Below are positions 16,472-25,359 of a stretch of DNA of 64,000 bases, piece after piece. This DNA comes from an uncultured Roseibium sp. (GTDB lineage: Bacteria; Pseudomonadota; Alphaproteobacteria; Rhizobiales; Stappiaceae). The notes under the pieces were generated by a model. It saw nothing but the letters and a program-made list of their open reading frames with translations. It searched no databases and was not told the origin of the DNA. Position 1 is the stretch's first letter. Every line of letters begins with the position of its first letter. The stretch is from the NCBI RefSeq assembly GCF_963675985.1, contig NZ_OY780957.1:496001-560000 (forward strand). Reading direction: 5' to 3'. Made by a program: the position numbers and the translations under genes.

Positions 16472-17495
16472 GAATGATGGTACTCCGGAAGATCCGACCG
16501 AATACGGTTCGGATTTCACATATCAGGTTGAAGCCGATGACGCGGGTAAACGCCTCGATGCCGTCTTGGCAAGCCGACTGGACACGTTGAGCCGGAACCG
16601 GATCCAGGCATTGATCAGGTCCGGCGACGTCACCGCAGGCGGGCGCAAGATAGTGGAGCCGAAATACCGGGTCAACGCGGGCGAGGTCCTGACCCTCAGC
16701 CTGCCGGAGCCGGAGGACCCGGAGCCGCAGGGCGAGGACATCCCGCTCACCATCGTCTACGAGGACGAGCACCTGATCGTCATCGACAAACCCGCAGGGC
16801 TCGTGGTCCATCCCGGACCAGGTAACTGGACGGGAACGCTGGTCAATGCGCTGATCCACCACTGTGGCGACAGCCTGTCCGGCGTCGGCGGCGTCAAGCG
16901 CCCGGGCATCGTGCACCGGATCGACAAGGACACCAGCGGTCTGCTGGTCGTGGCCAAGACCGATCAGGCCCATCAGGGCCTGTCCGCCCAATTCGCCGAC
17001 CACGGCAAGACCGGCCCGCTGGAGCGCGCCTATGCGGCCATCGTCTGGGGCGCGCCGTCGAGCCTGAAGGGAACGATCGATGCAAACCTGGCCCGTTCCC
17101 AGAACAATCGTCAGAAGATCGCGGTCGTGAAAACCGCAGGCCGTCATGCGATTACCCACTGGCAGGTGAAAGAGCGTTTCGGCCCGGAAGACGAACCGGC
17201 CGTTGCGTCCCTGGTCGAATGCAGGCTGGAAACCGGCCGTACCCACCAGATCCGCGTCCACATGGCCCATATCGGCCATCCCCTGATCGGCGACGACGAC
17301 TACGGCGCGGGCTTCAAAACGAAAATCAACCGGCTGCAGGAGCCGCTGAAAAGCGCTGTCGCGGGCTTCTCCCGGCAGGCCCTGCATGCGGGGTTACTCG
17401 CTTTCGCCCATCCCGTCACGGGTGAAACCATGCGATTTGAGAGCAGCTATCCTTCTGATTTCAATGACCTTTTATCCGCATTACAAAAATTTTAG
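16470..17495 (+). CDS. rluD: RluD-family 23S rRNA pseudouridine synthase
   Basis: A 341-residue RNA-modifying enzyme. An N-terminal S4 RNA-binding domain lies at about 22-85 (RLDAVLASRL, RNRIQALIRSGDV). The catalytic domain contains HRIDKDTSGLLVVAKT with the catalytic aspartate, and the RTHQIRVHMAHIGHPLIGD block. It isomerises uridines of 23S rRNA; the length and S4 domain fit RluD better than RluA or RluC, though these relatives are hard to separate by eye. The start codon shares bases with the start of the divergent gene at 16471. Confidence 0.88.
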   Translation: MNDGTPEDPTEYGSDFTYQVEADDAGKRLDAVLASRLDTLSRNRIQALIRSGDVTAGGRKIVEPKYRVNAGEVLTLSLPEPEDPEPQGEDIPLTIVYEDEHLIVIDKPAGLVVHPGPGNWTGTLVNALIHHCGDSLSGVGGVKRPGIVHRIDKDTSGLLVVAKTDQAHQGLSAQFADHGKTGPLERAYAAIVWGAPSSLKGTIDANLARSQNNRQKIAVVKTAGRHAITHWQVKERFGPEDEPAVASLVECRLETGRTHQIRVHMAHIGHPLIGDDDYGAGFKTKINRLQEPLKSAVAGFSRQALHAGLLAFAHPVTGETMRFESSYPSDFNDLLSALQKF

Positions 17496-17683
17496 GATCC
17501 TGTTCCTCTCCCAGGCCATGCAAAAGGCGTAATCCTACTTATATTAAAGATACGGGCGCGCCGGGATCCGGGCGTCCAATACTAGGCGTTCGCCTTTAAA
17601 ATCAGGAACCTGGCAAGACAGGGGGACTGTTTGCCTCCTGATGCGCAAGGGAACGCAGCGACGGGAGAAAGGGGGCGCATACT

Positions 17684-18568
17684 ATGGCCCAGAATGTACC
17701 GATGCTTACTGCCGGGGAAGGCGGGCTTAGCCGCTACCTCGACGAAATCCGCAAGTTTCCGATGCTTCAGCCGCAGGAAGAGTACATGCTCGCCAAGCGG
17801 TACAAGGAGCACGATGACCCTCAAGCCGCCGAGCGGCTGGTCAATTCCCACCTTCGTCTTGTAGCGAAAATCGCCATGGGCTACCGCGGCTACGGCCTGC
17901 CCATCGGTGAAGTCGTCTCCGAAGGCAATGTCGGCCTGATGCAGGCGGTCAAGCGGTTCGAACCCGACAAGGGCTTCCGCCTGGCGACCTACGCCATGTG
18001 GTGGATCAAGGCCGCGATCCAGGAATACATCCTGCGCTCGTGGTCGCTCGTCAAGATGGGCACGACCGCCAACCAGAAGCGGCTGTTCTTCAACCTGCGC
18101 CGCCTGAAAGGCAAGATCCAGGCCCTGGACGAGGGCGATCTGAAGCCGGATCAGGTGGAACATATCGCGACCACGCTCGGCGTGAGCCAGGAAGAAGTGG
18201 TTTCCATGAACCGGCGCCTCAGCGGCGACGCCAGCCTGAACGCGCCGGTGCGCGCCGAGGCAGACGCCGGTGAATGGCAGGACTGGCTCGTCGACGAAAG
18301 CGAGAGCCAGGAGACTATGCTCGCCAATCAGGAAGAGCTGGACATGCGCCGCAAGCTCCTGAGCAATGCCATGGACGTCCTGAACGACCGCGAACGCCGG
18401 ATCTTCGAAGCCCGCCGGCTGTCCGATGATCCGATGACCCTTGAAGACCTGTCGGGCGAATTCGGTGTCAGCCGTGAGCGTGTCCGCCAGATCGAGGTCC
18501 GCGCCTTTGAAAAGGTGCAGAAGGCCGTCCAGACCAGCGCAAAGGCGATGGAACGGCCTACGGCCTGA
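17684..18568 (+). CDS. rpoH: RNA polymerase heat-shock sigma factor RpoH
   Basis: A 294-residue sigma-70 family protein of sigma-32 type. Region 2 includes NSHLRLVAKIAMGYRGYG and the -10 recognition helix with TYAMWWIKAAIQEYIL; the RpoH box QKRLFFNLRRLKGK follows; region 4 has the helix-turn-helix FGVSRERVRQIEVRAF. It directs core polymerase to heat-shock promoters. An AAGGGGG ribosome binding site lies nine bases before ATG 17684, and a strong terminator follows. Alphaproteobacteria often carry two rpoH copies; only one is visible here. Confidence 0.95.
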   Translation: MAQNVPMLTAGEGGLSRYLDEIRKFPMLQPQEEYMLAKRYKEHDDPQAAERLVNSHLRLVAKIAMGYRGYGLPIGEVVSEGNVGLMQAVKRFEPDKGFRLATYAMWWIKAAIQEYILRSWSLVKMGTTANQKRLFFNLRRLKGKIQALDEGDLKPDQVEHIATTLGVSQEEVVSMNRRLSGDASLNAPVRAEADAGEWQDWLVDESESQETMLANQEELDMRRKLLSNAMDVLNDRERRIFEARRLSDDPMTLEDLSGEFGVSRERVRQIEVRAFEKVQKAVQTSAKAMERPTA

Positions 18569-18595
18569 CGCGATAACGCTCACTCAACACAAATC

Positions 18596-18629
18596 GGCGC
18601 CGGAACGATCCGTTCCGGCGCCTTTTTCT
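18596..18629 (+). terminator. Intrinsic terminator of rpoH
   Basis: A perfect 12-base-pair stem (GGCGCCGGAACG with its complement) closes a three-base loop and is followed by TTTTTCTT, 27 bases after the rpoH stop. Confidence 0.93.
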
Positions 18630-18720
18630 TATGCTGATGTCCCTCCCCCGAACGCCCGCACTTGCAGGCCCCTCTTGCCGCGAATAGGCTGGTTTCCCAG
18701 CGATACTGGGAGGCCGATTC

Positions 18721-20955
18721 ATGCGCGGAATCGTCAGGCGACTGACCGGAAAACGGACACTGGTCGCCGTTGCGGCGGTTCTCGGACTGATCGCCGCGAC
18801 CGGGTTGCGGGCGGTCAACCCCGACTTCCTGACCGCCGTCCGGGAACTGACCTTCGACTACTACCAGCGTCTCAGCCCCCGCCCCTATGCCGCGGCGCCC
18901 GTGCGTGTGGCGGATATCGACGAGGCTTCCATCGAGAAATACGGCCAATGGCCCTGGCCACGCACCCGGCTGGCCGAACTGGTCACGACGCTGACCGACA
19001 TGGGCGCCGCCGTCATCGCTTTCGATATCGTCTTCAGCGAGCCGGACCGCACCTCCCCGACGCGAATTAGCGAATCGCTCACCCTGGATAACGGCCAGGA
19101 TCCGGCGGCGTTGAAGGCCCTGCTGGACCGGTTGCCCGACAACGATGAAAAATTCGCCGAAGCCCTGGCGCAATCCCCCTCGGTCCTGGGCTTTGCCGCC
19201 CGCCGGGATGCCGCAGGCCGCTCGCCGGCCAGCAAGAGCGGCTTCGCGTTCGGCGGCACCGATCCGGTCAAGATCCTGCCGGCATTTCCGTCCGCGCTTC
19301 CCAGTCTTGAAATTCTTGAAAACCAGGCCAGCGGCGTCGGCGGCATTTCGCTGTCGGCAAAGGACCAGAGCGGCGTCGTCCGGCGCGCGCCCCTTTTGTT
19401 TTCCGACGGAAAACAGCTTTATCCCGGCCTGGCCGTCGAGGCCCTGAGGGTCGCCCAGGGCGCGAGGGGACTTCTGGTGAGAACCACCGGCGCCAGTGGC
19501 CAGACCGATACCGGCAACGCGGCCATTACAGATTTGAAGATCGGCGCCTTCTCGGTTCCCACCACGGCGGGCGGGGAAATGTGGGTCTATTTCGACCATG
19601 AACGTCCGGAGCGCTACGTTTCGGTCAAGGACCTTCTGGATACGGAAAAACGCGCCGAAGTCGCTCCCCTGGTCGAAGGACAGATCGTCTTTGTCGGCAC
19701 CTCCGCGGCAGGCCTTCGCGACATCCGGGCCACCCCCCTGGGCGAACTGGTGCCGGGCGTGATGATCCATGCGCAGGCGATCGAACAGATCATCAACGGC
19801 AACTACCTAACCCGGCCCGACTGGGCGGACGGTGCGGAAACGCTCACCACCTTTGCCGTCGGAATTCTCGTGATTCTGGCCCTTCCGGTCATCGGCGCCA
19901 TCGGCACCGGATTTCTCGGCGCCGGCGCTGCCGCGGCCATGATCGGAGGATCCTATTATTTCTTCCTCAAGGAAGGTCTGCTGATCGATCCGATCTATCC
20001 GAGCTTTGCCATCTTCATGATCTTCGCGGTCACGACGGCCCTGCTTTATTTCCTCACCGAACGGGAAAAGCGTTTCGTCCGCCAGGCCTTCAGCCAATAT
20101 CTGTCGCCCGACCTGGTTTCACAGCTGGAAAAGTCACCGGAGCAGCTGGTGCTCGGCGGGGAAATGCGGCCGATGACGATCCTGTTCATGGACATCCGCG
20201 GCTTTACCCCGATTTCCGAACAGCTAACCCCGACGGAACTGGTCAGCTTCCTGAACACGCTCCTGTCGCCGCTGTCGGATGCCATCCAGGCCGAACAGGG
20301 CACCATCGACAAATACATCGGCGACAGCATCATGGCCTTCTGGAACGCGCCGCTGATGATCGAGGCCCATGCCAGCCACGCCTGCCAGGCGGCGCTGGAG
20401 ATGCTCGCAACCGTCGACCGGCTCAACGAAGCGGACGCCTTCGGCTTCAAGGCCCGCAACCTGAGAACCCAGACGGTCCAGATCGGCATCGGCCTGAACA
20501 GCGGCGAGGCTTGCGTCGGCAACATGGGCTCCGACAAGCGTTTCAATTATTCGGTGATCGGCGACGCGGTGAACGTGGCGTCGCGGATCGAATCCAGCTG
20601 CAAGGCGGTTGGTGCGGAACTGCTGGTCTCCGACGAAACCCGCAACCAGGCGCCGGAATTCGCCTATCTGGAAGCAGGCGAAATTGCGCTGAAGGGAAAG
20701 TCGGAAGCCGTCCGGCTGTTTGCGCTGGTCGGCAGCGAAAAGCTGCGTATATCGGAAGGCTTCCGCAAACTCAGCCGGCTGCACGCCGATCTCATGGAAG
20801 CCCTGCACAATGGGGAGCCGAAGAAAGCCGAACGGCTGCTCATCGACTGCCGAAGCACGGCACCTGACCACCTACAGCCCTTCTACGACCGGTTCGCCGA
20901 ACGCATTGCGGCACTGGAAACGGCAGGTGTGCCGGCCGGCGATGCCGCTCAATAG
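18721..20955 (+). CDS. CHASE2-domain adenylate/guanylate cyclase (class III)
   Basis: 744 residues. An N-terminal membrane helix (about 12-30) is followed by a large periplasmic CHASE2 sensor domain (starting FDYYQRLSPRP, with VRVADIDEASIEKYGQWPWPR shown in part: VADIDEASIEKYGQWPW). Three transmembrane helices lie at about 375-445. The catalytic domain spans about 475-660: metal-binding MDIRGFTPISEQ, DKYIGDSIMAFWNAP, and NYSVIGDAVNVASRIE. It should make cAMP (or cGMP) in response to an extracellular cue. It is monocistronic, convergent with thiY. It is the only cyclase in the window and a possible source of ligand for the CNB protein at 8656. Confidence 0.9.
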   Translation: MRGIVRRLTGKRTLVAVAAVLGLIAATGLRAVNPDFLTAVRELTFDYYQRLSPRPYAAAPVRVADIDEASIEKYGQWPWPRTRLAELVTTLTDMGAAVIAFDIVFSEPDRTSPTRISESLTLDNGQDPAALKALLDRLPDNDEKFAEALAQSPSVLGFAARRDAAGRSPASKSGFAFGGTDPVKILPAFPSALPSLEILENQASGVGGISLSAKDQSGVVRRAPLLFSDGKQLYPGLAVEALRVAQGARGLLVRTTGASGQTDTGNAAITDLKIGAFSVPTTAGGEMWVYFDHERPERYVSVKDLLDTEKRAEVAPLVEGQIVFVGTSAAGLRDIRATPLGELVPGVMIHAQAIEQIINGNYLTRPDWADGAETLTTFAVGILVILALPVIGAIGTGFLGAGAAAAMIGGSYYFFLKEGLLIDPIYPSFAIFMIFAVTTALLYFLTEREKRFVRQAFSQYLSPDLVSQLEKSPEQLVLGGEMRPMTILFMDIRGFTPISEQLTPTELVSFLNTLLSPLSDAIQAEQGTIDKYIGDSIMAFWNAPLMIEAHASHACQAALEMLATVDRLNEADAFGFKARNLRTQTVQIGIGLNSGEACVGNMGSDKRFNYSVIGDAVNVASRIESSCKAVGAELLVSDETRNQAPEFAYLEAGEIALKGKSEAVRLFALVGSEKLRISEGFRKLSRLHADLMEALHNGEPKKAERLLIDCRSTAPDHLQPFYDRFAERIAALETAGVPAGDAAQ

Positions 20956-20979
20956 GCGGCATCGCAAGCTCGATTTCGG

Positions 20980-21918
20980 TCAGCGGATTTCCGCCGCATA
21001 GGTGTCGACCGGAACGACCTTCTTGATCAGCTTGTTTTCGGCCATGAATTCCGCGAACCGCTGATACCGGCCCTTGTCGAGCGCCGCCGGGCGCTTGGCG
21101 AACCGTGGCAGGGTATCGACCCAGGCCCGCTTGTTCAGCTCGTCATCCAGGTTCGGATAGGCCTTGATGAAGGCCTTCCACGCCTCGTCCGGATGATTGG
21201 TCAGATAGATGGTCGCCTCTTCGACAGCGGCCAGAAAGCGGGCGTAACGGGGATCGTCCGTCTTGTCCTTGTGAATCACATAGATCAGCTCGTCGAACAC
21301 CGGCATCCCATGCTCTTCCGGATAAAAGGCCTTGCCGGCCTTGCCTTCGAGCTCGATCTGGGTCAGCTCGAAATTCCGGTAGCCGCCGATGACCGCATCG
21401 ACCTGACCGGAAAGAAGCGCCGGCGAAAGGGCGAAGTTGACGTTGATCAGTTCCACGTCGGACATGGTCAGGCCCACCGATTTCAGCATCTGTGCGAGCA
21501 TGGCATCCTCGAAGCCGGACACGGAGAAGCCGATCTTCTTTCCCTTCAGGTCCTCAAGCGTCTGGATCGGGCCGTCCTTCAGGACGATCAACGCATTGAG
21601 CGGGGTCTCGACCAGCGTGCCGATCCACTTCATCGGCAGGCCTTCGTCGATCTGGGCATGCAGGGTCTGCTGATAGGAGACGGCAATGTCGCCCTGACCG
21701 GCGGCGACAAGCTTCGGCGGCATGGCGGGATCTGCCGGTTCGACCAGCTCGACATCGAGCCCTTGCCTGTCGAAGAAGCCCATGGTCTGCGCCGTGATCA
21801 CCGGCGCATGGTCCGGATTGACGAACCAGTCGAGCAACACGGTCAGCTTGTCGTTGGCGTGAGCCGGCATTGCGGTCATCAGCATGGCCGCAAACGACCA
21901 GAGCGCTATTTTCTTCAT
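20980..21918 (-). CDS. thiY: ABC transporter substrate-binding protein for thiamine pyrimidine precursor (ThiY-like)
   Basis: 312 residues with a signal peptide (1-21, AHA/ND). The NMT1/THI5-like fold is recognisable from LDWFVNPDHAPVITAQ, GLDVELVEPADPAMPPKL and GQGDIAVSYQ, all typical of ThiY, the periplasmic binder of formylaminopyrimidine/HMP compounds. It is the second gene after the TPP riboswitch, 44 bases downstream of the permease gene's chosen stop region, with AGGAGG-type ribosome binding site upstream (CTCCTTGG on the plus strand). No ATPase gene accompanies it. Confidence 0.87.
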   Translation of the reverse strand: MKKIALWSFAAMLMTAMPAHANDKLTVLLDWFVNPDHAPVITAQTMGFFDRQGLDVELVEPADPAMPPKLVAAGQGDIAVSYQQTLHAQIDEGLPMKWIGTLVETPLNALIVLKDGPIQTLEDLKGKKIGFSVSGFEDAMLAQMLKSVGLTMSDVELINVNFALSPALLSGQVDAVIGGYRNFELTQIELEGKAGKAFYPEEHGMPVFDELIYVIHKDKTDDPRYARFLAAVEEATIYLTNHPDEAWKAFIKAYPNLDDELNKRAWVDTLPRFAKRPAALDKGRYQRFAEFMAENKLIKKVVPVDTYAAEIR

Positions 21919-21958
21919 TCAGTCCTCCTTGGAGATTATGAGAGCGAATTGGCCCGGA

Positions 21959-22714
21959 TCAGTCCTCGACCTGCCAGGGAACCAGGCGGCGGGTGAGGCG
22001 ATCGACGGAAAAACGTAAAATCAGCACCATCAGCGCGAGCAGAAGCAGGGCCGCGAACATGACATCGGTCTGCATGCGCGCGTTGCTCTGAAGCATGATG
22101 AAGGCGAGCCCGCCCTTGGCTCCGACCCACTCACCGACGATGGCGCCGATCGGAGCGAAAACAGCCGCAATCCGGATACCGGACGCGAGCGCCGGCAGTC
22201 CGGCGGGGATACGGAAATAGACGAGTTCCTTCAGCCGGGAGACCCGATAAAGCCTTGCCAGATCGATAAGACCTTCGTCCGCTCGTCGTAGCCCGTCGAA
22301 GAATGTGGACGTCACGGCGAAGAAGATGACGAGCACCGCCATCACGATCTTGGAGGACAAGCCAAAGCCGAGCCACAGAACCAGGATGGGCGCAATGGCA
22401 AAGACCGGCAAAGCCTGGGTCACCAGGACAGTGGGTAGCAAGGCCCTCCGGGCGAGCGGCGAAAGCCACATAAGGAGGGCGAGAGAGGCACCGGCAACCA
22501 CGCCCGCGGCAAAGCCGAGAAGCGTCTCGTAGGCGGTAATGGCCGCATGGTGAAGCAGGAAGCCGCCTTGCTTCTGGAAGGCCAGCGCGACCCGCTCGGG
22601 ACCGGGCAACATGAAGGGCTGGATGTCGAACACCCGGACCAGGGCGGACCAGCAGATCACGGCCACGACAAGACCGATCAAAACGCGCAACGCCCTTTGC
22701 ATCAGGTCCCGCAT
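21959..22714 (-). CDS. thiX: ABC transporter permease (ThiX-like)
   Basis: 251 residues from ATG 22714, which is preceded by GGGAGG with seven-base spacing. A longer in-frame frame extends upstream into the riboswitch leader and is rejected. Five to six transmembrane helices are visible, with the cytoplasmic EAA-type loop (EGLIDLARLYRVSRLKEL) that contacts an ATPase. This is a binding-protein-dependent permease of the SsuC/TauC/ThiX kind; the TPP riboswitch and ThiY-like partner point to ThiX. Expected role: import of a pyrimidine precursor of thiamine. Confidence 0.87.
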   Translation of the reverse strand: MRDLMQRALRVLIGLVVAVICWSALVRVFDIQPFMLPGPERVALAFQKQGGFLLHHAAITAYETLLGFAAGVVAGASLALLMWLSPLARRALLPTVLVTQALPVFAIAPILVLWLGFGLSSKIVMAVLVIFFAVTSTFFDGLRRADEGLIDLARLYRVSRLKELVYFRIPAGLPALASGIRIAAVFAPIGAIVGEWVGAKGGLAFIMLQSNARMQTDVMFAALLLLALMVLILRFSVDRLTRRLVPWQVED

Positions 22715-22765
22715 CGCGAAACCTCCCGGCAGAACCCGGATAGATGCGGCGGCCGTGCCACCGAA

Positions 22766-22790
22766 AAGGAAAAAGGGCACCAAACGGTGC
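22766..22790 (-). terminator. Putative riboswitch-controlled terminator
   Basis: On the minus strand GCACC-GTTT-GGTGC is followed by CCTTTTTCC, a short stem with a U-rich tail between the TPP aptamer and thiX. A second long hairpin (arms GGATCTCC and GGAGATCC, 22810-22853) lies between them and could be an antiterminator or spacer element. This fits control by transcription attenuation. Confidence 0.5.
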
Positions 22791-22874
22791 GCATACGTCT
22801 CGACAAAACAGGATCTCCCGTCTTCGGATAAACCGAAAGCGACACTGGAGATCCGGGATAAGGCTAAAGGCTTC

Positions 22875-22956
22875 CGTCCCTTCGCCGGCATGACCCGGAT
22901 CAGGTTCTAAGGGTTCGGCTAAGCCATCTCAGTTCCGCTATGGAACACCCCTCGGA
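22875..22956 (-). promoter_or_regulatory. TPP riboswitch (THI element)
   Basis: The minus strand carries the conserved blocks in order: GAGGGGTG at the 5' side, CTGAGATGGC, ACCCTTAGAACCTGATCC and GGGTCATGCCGGCGAAGGGA given here as two parts (GGGTCATGCC, GGCGAAGGGA). These are the pyrimidine- and pyrophosphate-binding helices of the thiamine pyrophosphate aptamer. It precedes thiX by about 160 bases and should shut off thiXY when TPP is plentiful. Confidence 0.95.
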
Positions 22957-23309
22957 CCGATCGCGACCATGCACCGGCACGCACGAAAACGCAACCCCGG
23001 CCCGTATTTCTCCCACTCCTTACGCCCTGCGTCGCATATTGGCTTGCCGAATGCGGGTGATAGACGCGCAGAGCATAGTGGACACTATGGTCAAGCGGCT
23101 CTCGCCCGTAGGCGGCCGCCAAAATGCGACCCTTCGGGCCGGTTGAAACAGGCGACAGGGGACGTCAAATGGTTTGTCCGATGGACAACATCGCCCTGCC
23201 CCATTCTCCTACCCTGTCGCCTGTTTGAACCAGCGCAGGACATAAGGAGTGGGAGAAATACGGGCTGCACGGCTAAGTTCACATTGCTGCTGAATGGGCA
23301 GGCCGGCTG
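22957..23309. other. Intergenic region holding a nested inverted repeat
   Basis: 353 bases without a credible gene between the TPP riboswitch and the stop of the large membrane protein gene. The promoter for thiXY should lie here. Most of the interval (23000-23265) is a nested inverted-repeat element described separately. Confidence 0.6.
23000..23265. repeat. MITE-like element with perfect 23-bp terminal inverted repeats
   Basis: The sequence at 23000-23022 (GCCCGTATTTCTCCC... ) is repeated exactly, inverted, at 23243-23265. Inside lies a second inverted pair, 23141-23160 against 23212-23231, matching at 19 of 20 positions, and the centre contains TTGTCC-GAT-GGACAA. The whole could fold into one long interrupted hairpin. 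There is no transposase. No clear target-site duplication is visible at the ends. Confidence 0.65.
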
Positions 23310-25088
23310 TCAGCCTGCCTGCCAGGCCTGTACGGCTTCGTCGACGGCCTTGGTGCCGGTCGGACCCTTTTCGAGGGTCAGGATGCCACGCTTGCCGTTA
23401 TCGTAGAGCATGGGAATGTCGATCCATCCCCGCTCGCGCAACAATCCGATGTTGCGTTCCCGCTCGCTGGAGATATTGGAGAGCGCAATCCAGAAGTAGC
23501 CTTCCGAAACCTTGACCGAGGCGCCGATCAACGCATCGCCGCGCGCCTGCTCGGTGGGCTTCATGACCAGCCCCGGCACGTTCTGCACGTCGCCAGCCGG
23601 AAACTCCTTGGGGAAATTGTACTTGATCTCCACCAGGTGGCTTGCCGGCAGGGAACTGTCATCATTGGGCTTCAGTCGAAGGTCGACGGAAACGTGCCGC
23701 TCCGGGATCCTGACCTCGGCCGTCAGGACTTCCTGCTTCTTGCCGTCCAGATCGGTTTCTTCCTTGAGCGCCCAGACCACTTCGCCCTGGGAGGCGGTTC
23801 CCGCACCGTTCTCGCCGGCGCCTTCTTCATAAAGAATGGCGCGCTGAGCGACGGCCGCCGTGCCTTCAGGCGCAGGCGACGTGCCCTGCTTTTCCCCTTC
23901 CTCGGTGGAGGCCACGATTTGGGGGACACTCGGAGTCGAAACCGGCGCGGCAACTTCCGGAGTGGCGGGTTCCGGGACCGCAGGCTCCGGCGTTGCCGGG
24001 GCGGGCGTCGCTGTCTCAGTTTGCGGAACGGAGGCCGCCGGAGCAACCGTTTCGGCGGGCGCCGCCGGTGTTGCCGCTTGCGTGGACGACTGATCGGGCG
24101 TGATGGTCGTCGTCGTCACCGTGCGCGCATCGGGAGCCGCTGCGGGCTGGCCGTTGTCATCCAGAAGGCGGTCGGTAATCTTCCCCCCGTTCTTGTCGGC
24201 GCCGGCAGTATCCACGGCGACCCGGGGCTCGGTCGTAACAGGTGCGGTCGTCTCGCCATCCGTCACGGTCTGTTTCGGACTTGACGACCCGCCGGCCATC
24301 ATTTCCGAAATCATGTCCCTTTGGGAATAAATGACCCCGGCAATGCCAAGGACAATCAGGATCAGCACCCCGATCAGGGCCAGCGGAACAAGGGAAAGAC
24401 CGCGGCCCGGTCGCCGGACCGCATCCGACAGCCGTTTGCGGCCTCGGCCTTTGCCGCCCGTTTCCGCCTCATCGTCCATGTCGTCAGCATAGGCGTGATG
24501 CCGGACCTCATACCCGTTCGACCCGTTCGACCCGTAGTCCTGATGAGGCTCTTTCTTGTAGTCGTCGGTCTCTGCTTCCGGTTCGTACGCAGCCATGACC
24601 GGTTCCTGGGACGATCCCACACCCGTCTCGGCTGGCGACGAAATCGCCTCTTTCGTGGACTGAATCGCCATGTGCGACGCCGCACCCAGCTTTTCGGCAT
24701 CCTCCACAGCCTGCTTGAGCGGCGAGGCCGGCGCAGGTGTCTCCGGCTGAACAGCCGGCGCTTTTTCCTCTGGCGGCGCAGGAGGTGGCGTTGGTTCCTG
24801 CCGGGCGGTCAAAGTCGCCGTTCCCGACGTACCGGCGGCTGCCGGAGGCTTGCTCAGCGGGGTGAGGCCAAGGCTCTCGCGAGCGGCTTCGGCCTCGACC
24901 TTGCGGATCGCCTCTTCCAGGCGGAGCTGTTCGGCCGTGATTTCCGATGGCGACAGGGGCGGCTCATAGGCCTTCAGCTGATTGACGATCGCATTCCGCG
25001 CCCGGCTGTAAACACCGCGGCGGGCCGCGCCGTTGTTTTCCGGAAGAGAGCCGATCGTTTTTTTCAGAATCGAATAGTAGTCAGCCAT
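23310..25088 (-). CDS. Large single-pass membrane protein conserved in rhizobia-like bacteria, unknown function
   Basis: 592 residues from ATG 25088; a TTG six codons upstream is in frame but less likely. The N-terminal domain (about 1-80: ADYYSILKKTIGSLPENNG, RARNAIVNQLKAYEPPLSP) looks conserved, and I have the impression of having seen it in rhizobial genomes. A Pro/Ala/Thr-rich linker follows, then one transmembrane helix at about 235-258 (PLALIGVLILIVLGIAGVI), a long disordered Pro/Thr/Ala region, and a C-terminal beta-rich domain from about 420 (ILYEEGAGENGAGTAS, RIPERHVSVDLRLKPN). No catalytic motif is seen. Probably an envelope or division-related scaffold; this is a guess. Confidence 0.75.
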   Translation of the reverse strand: MADYYSILKKTIGSLPENNGAARRGVYSRARNAIVNQLKAYEPPLSPSEITAEQLRLEEAIRKVEAEAARESLGLTPLSKPPAAAGTSGTATLTARQEPTPPPAPPEEKAPAVQPETPAPASPLKQAVEDAEKLGAASHMAIQSTKEAISSPAETGVGSSQEPVMAAYEPEAETDDYKKEPHQDYGSNGSNGYEVRHHAYADDMDDEAETGGKGRGRKRLSDAVRRPGRGLSLVPLALIGVLILIVLGIAGVIYSQRDMISEMMAGGSSSPKQTVTDGETTAPVTTEPRVAVDTAGADKNGGKITDRLLDDNGQPAAAPDARTVTTTTITPDQSSTQAATPAAPAETVAPAASVPQTETATPAPATPEPAVPEPATPEVAAPVSTPSVPQIVASTEEGEKQGTSPAPEGTAAVAQRAILYEEGAGENGAGTASQGEVVWALKEETDLDGKKQEVLTAEVRIPERHVSVDLRLKPNDDSSLPASHLVEIKYNFPKEFPAGDVQNVPGLVMKPTEQARGDALIGASVKVSEGYFWIALSNISSERERNIGLLRERGWIDIPMLYDNGKRGILTLEKGPTGTKAVDEAVQAWQAG

Positions 25089-25160
25089 CTTCTTGCCTAT
25101 CGGCAATTTGCCGATCCAAAAACAGTCCCTTAATCAGCCATATACCAAGTTATGCCGGGC

Positions 25161-25186
25161 GCGAACCCCTTGTTCGCGGGGTTCGC
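25161..25186. other. Stable hairpin between purA and the upstream-facing membrane protein gene
   Basis: GCGAACCCC pairs perfectly with GGGGTTCGC around an eight-base loop, inside a partly palindromic GCCGG context. It lies about 170 bases downstream of the purA stop. There is no T tract, so it may be a weak terminator or an mRNA 3' end stabiliser. Confidence 0.45.
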
Positions 25187-25359
25187 TGCCGGTCGTCACC
25201 CGGCAAATGACGCTGCGGCCTTGTCGGTGTATCACGTCGTCGTTGCAATTCGCCTTTCTTAAATCGCCTCCCGTCTCCGGGCATCCATTTTTCAACGGGC
25301 ATCGTAGTTTTTCAATAGCCCGCTTTTTTGGCGTTTTTAAAGGCGATTCTTAACCAGCT

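Noticed and set aside
22715..22891. N-terminal extension of thiX into the riboswitch leader
   Set aside because: The downstream ATG 22714 has an ideal ribosome binding site and the extension would cover the expression platform.
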